From NCBI GenBank assembly GCA_046590855.1, contig JBKJTJ010000384.1:1-13309 (forward strand): a stretch of DNA of 13,309 nucleotides, in the 5' to 3' direction. The notes beneath the pieces were generated by a model. That model had not been told where the DNA came from. It saw only the letters and a program-made list of their open reading frames with translations, and did no database searches. The translations under genes and the position numbers were made by a program. Source of the DNA: JACMOY01 sp046590855 (GTDB lineage: Bacteria > Actinomycetota > Actinomycetes > Actinomycetales > Angustibacteraceae). Shown piece after piece: positions 13,304-13,309 of the stretch (the stretch's first letter is position 1; every line of letters starts with the position of its first letter).

Positions 13304-13309
13304 CCACGG

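Overview
The window is very GC-rich double-stranded DNA, visibly around 70% G+C with strong GC3 bias. It is densely packed and has GTG and probable TTG starts. DUF5709, an actinobacterial-type DksA/TraR zinc-finger protein and apparently leaderless genes all point to a chromosomal segment of a high-GC actinomycete. Genus cannot be set from the sequence. There are no tRNAs, rRNAs, CRISPR arrays, insertion sequences or integrase genes.

Layout. 1-966 (+): 3' part of an acyl-CoA ligase (FadD-like). 978-1379 (-): small CopD-like membrane protein, convergent with it. 1455-2573 (+): MetE C-terminal-domain-like zinc methyltransferase, followed by a DksA/TraR protein (about 2570-2932) with an unclear start. 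3048-4042 (+): a PsiE-like four-helix membrane protein overlapping an acidic DUF5709 protein by ATGA. 4177-6413 (+): a Tat-exported PHP-domain phosphoesterase overlapping an unrecognised 167-residue protein by GTGA. 6430-7857 (-) and 7894-9414 (+): two divergent DHA2-type MFS exporters separated by about 36 bp. 9454-10236 (+): a membrane-anchored matrixin-type zinc protease. 10423-11676 (+): an EntS-like MFS exporter, preceded by an unusual C-rich/G-rich inverted repeat with a G-quadruplex motif. 11737-12417 (+): SDR oxidoreductase. 12422-13291 (-): a beta-hydroxyacid dehydrogenase-family oxidoreductase, convergent with the SDR.

How the parts may work together. The psiE/DUF5709 pair and the PHP/unknown pair are adjacent and co-oriented. 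A PHO-box-like set of 11-bp-phased repeats lies in front of the PHP gene, so a phosphate- or envelope-stress role is a reasonable hypothesis, not a demonstrated one. The three MFS exporters plus an extracellular protease resemble an efflux/secretion neighbourhood, but no dedicated transcriptional regulator is encoded here.

The most striking non-coding signals are a recurrent CANNNT box 6-7 nt upstream of five start codons (a probable leaderless -10 class), the four-copy GGnGGAGGAA inverted repeat with an adjoining G4 motif at 10237-10366, a GC hairpin holding the protease start codon in its loop, and a 12-bp hairpin with the stop codon of an MFS gene in its loop.
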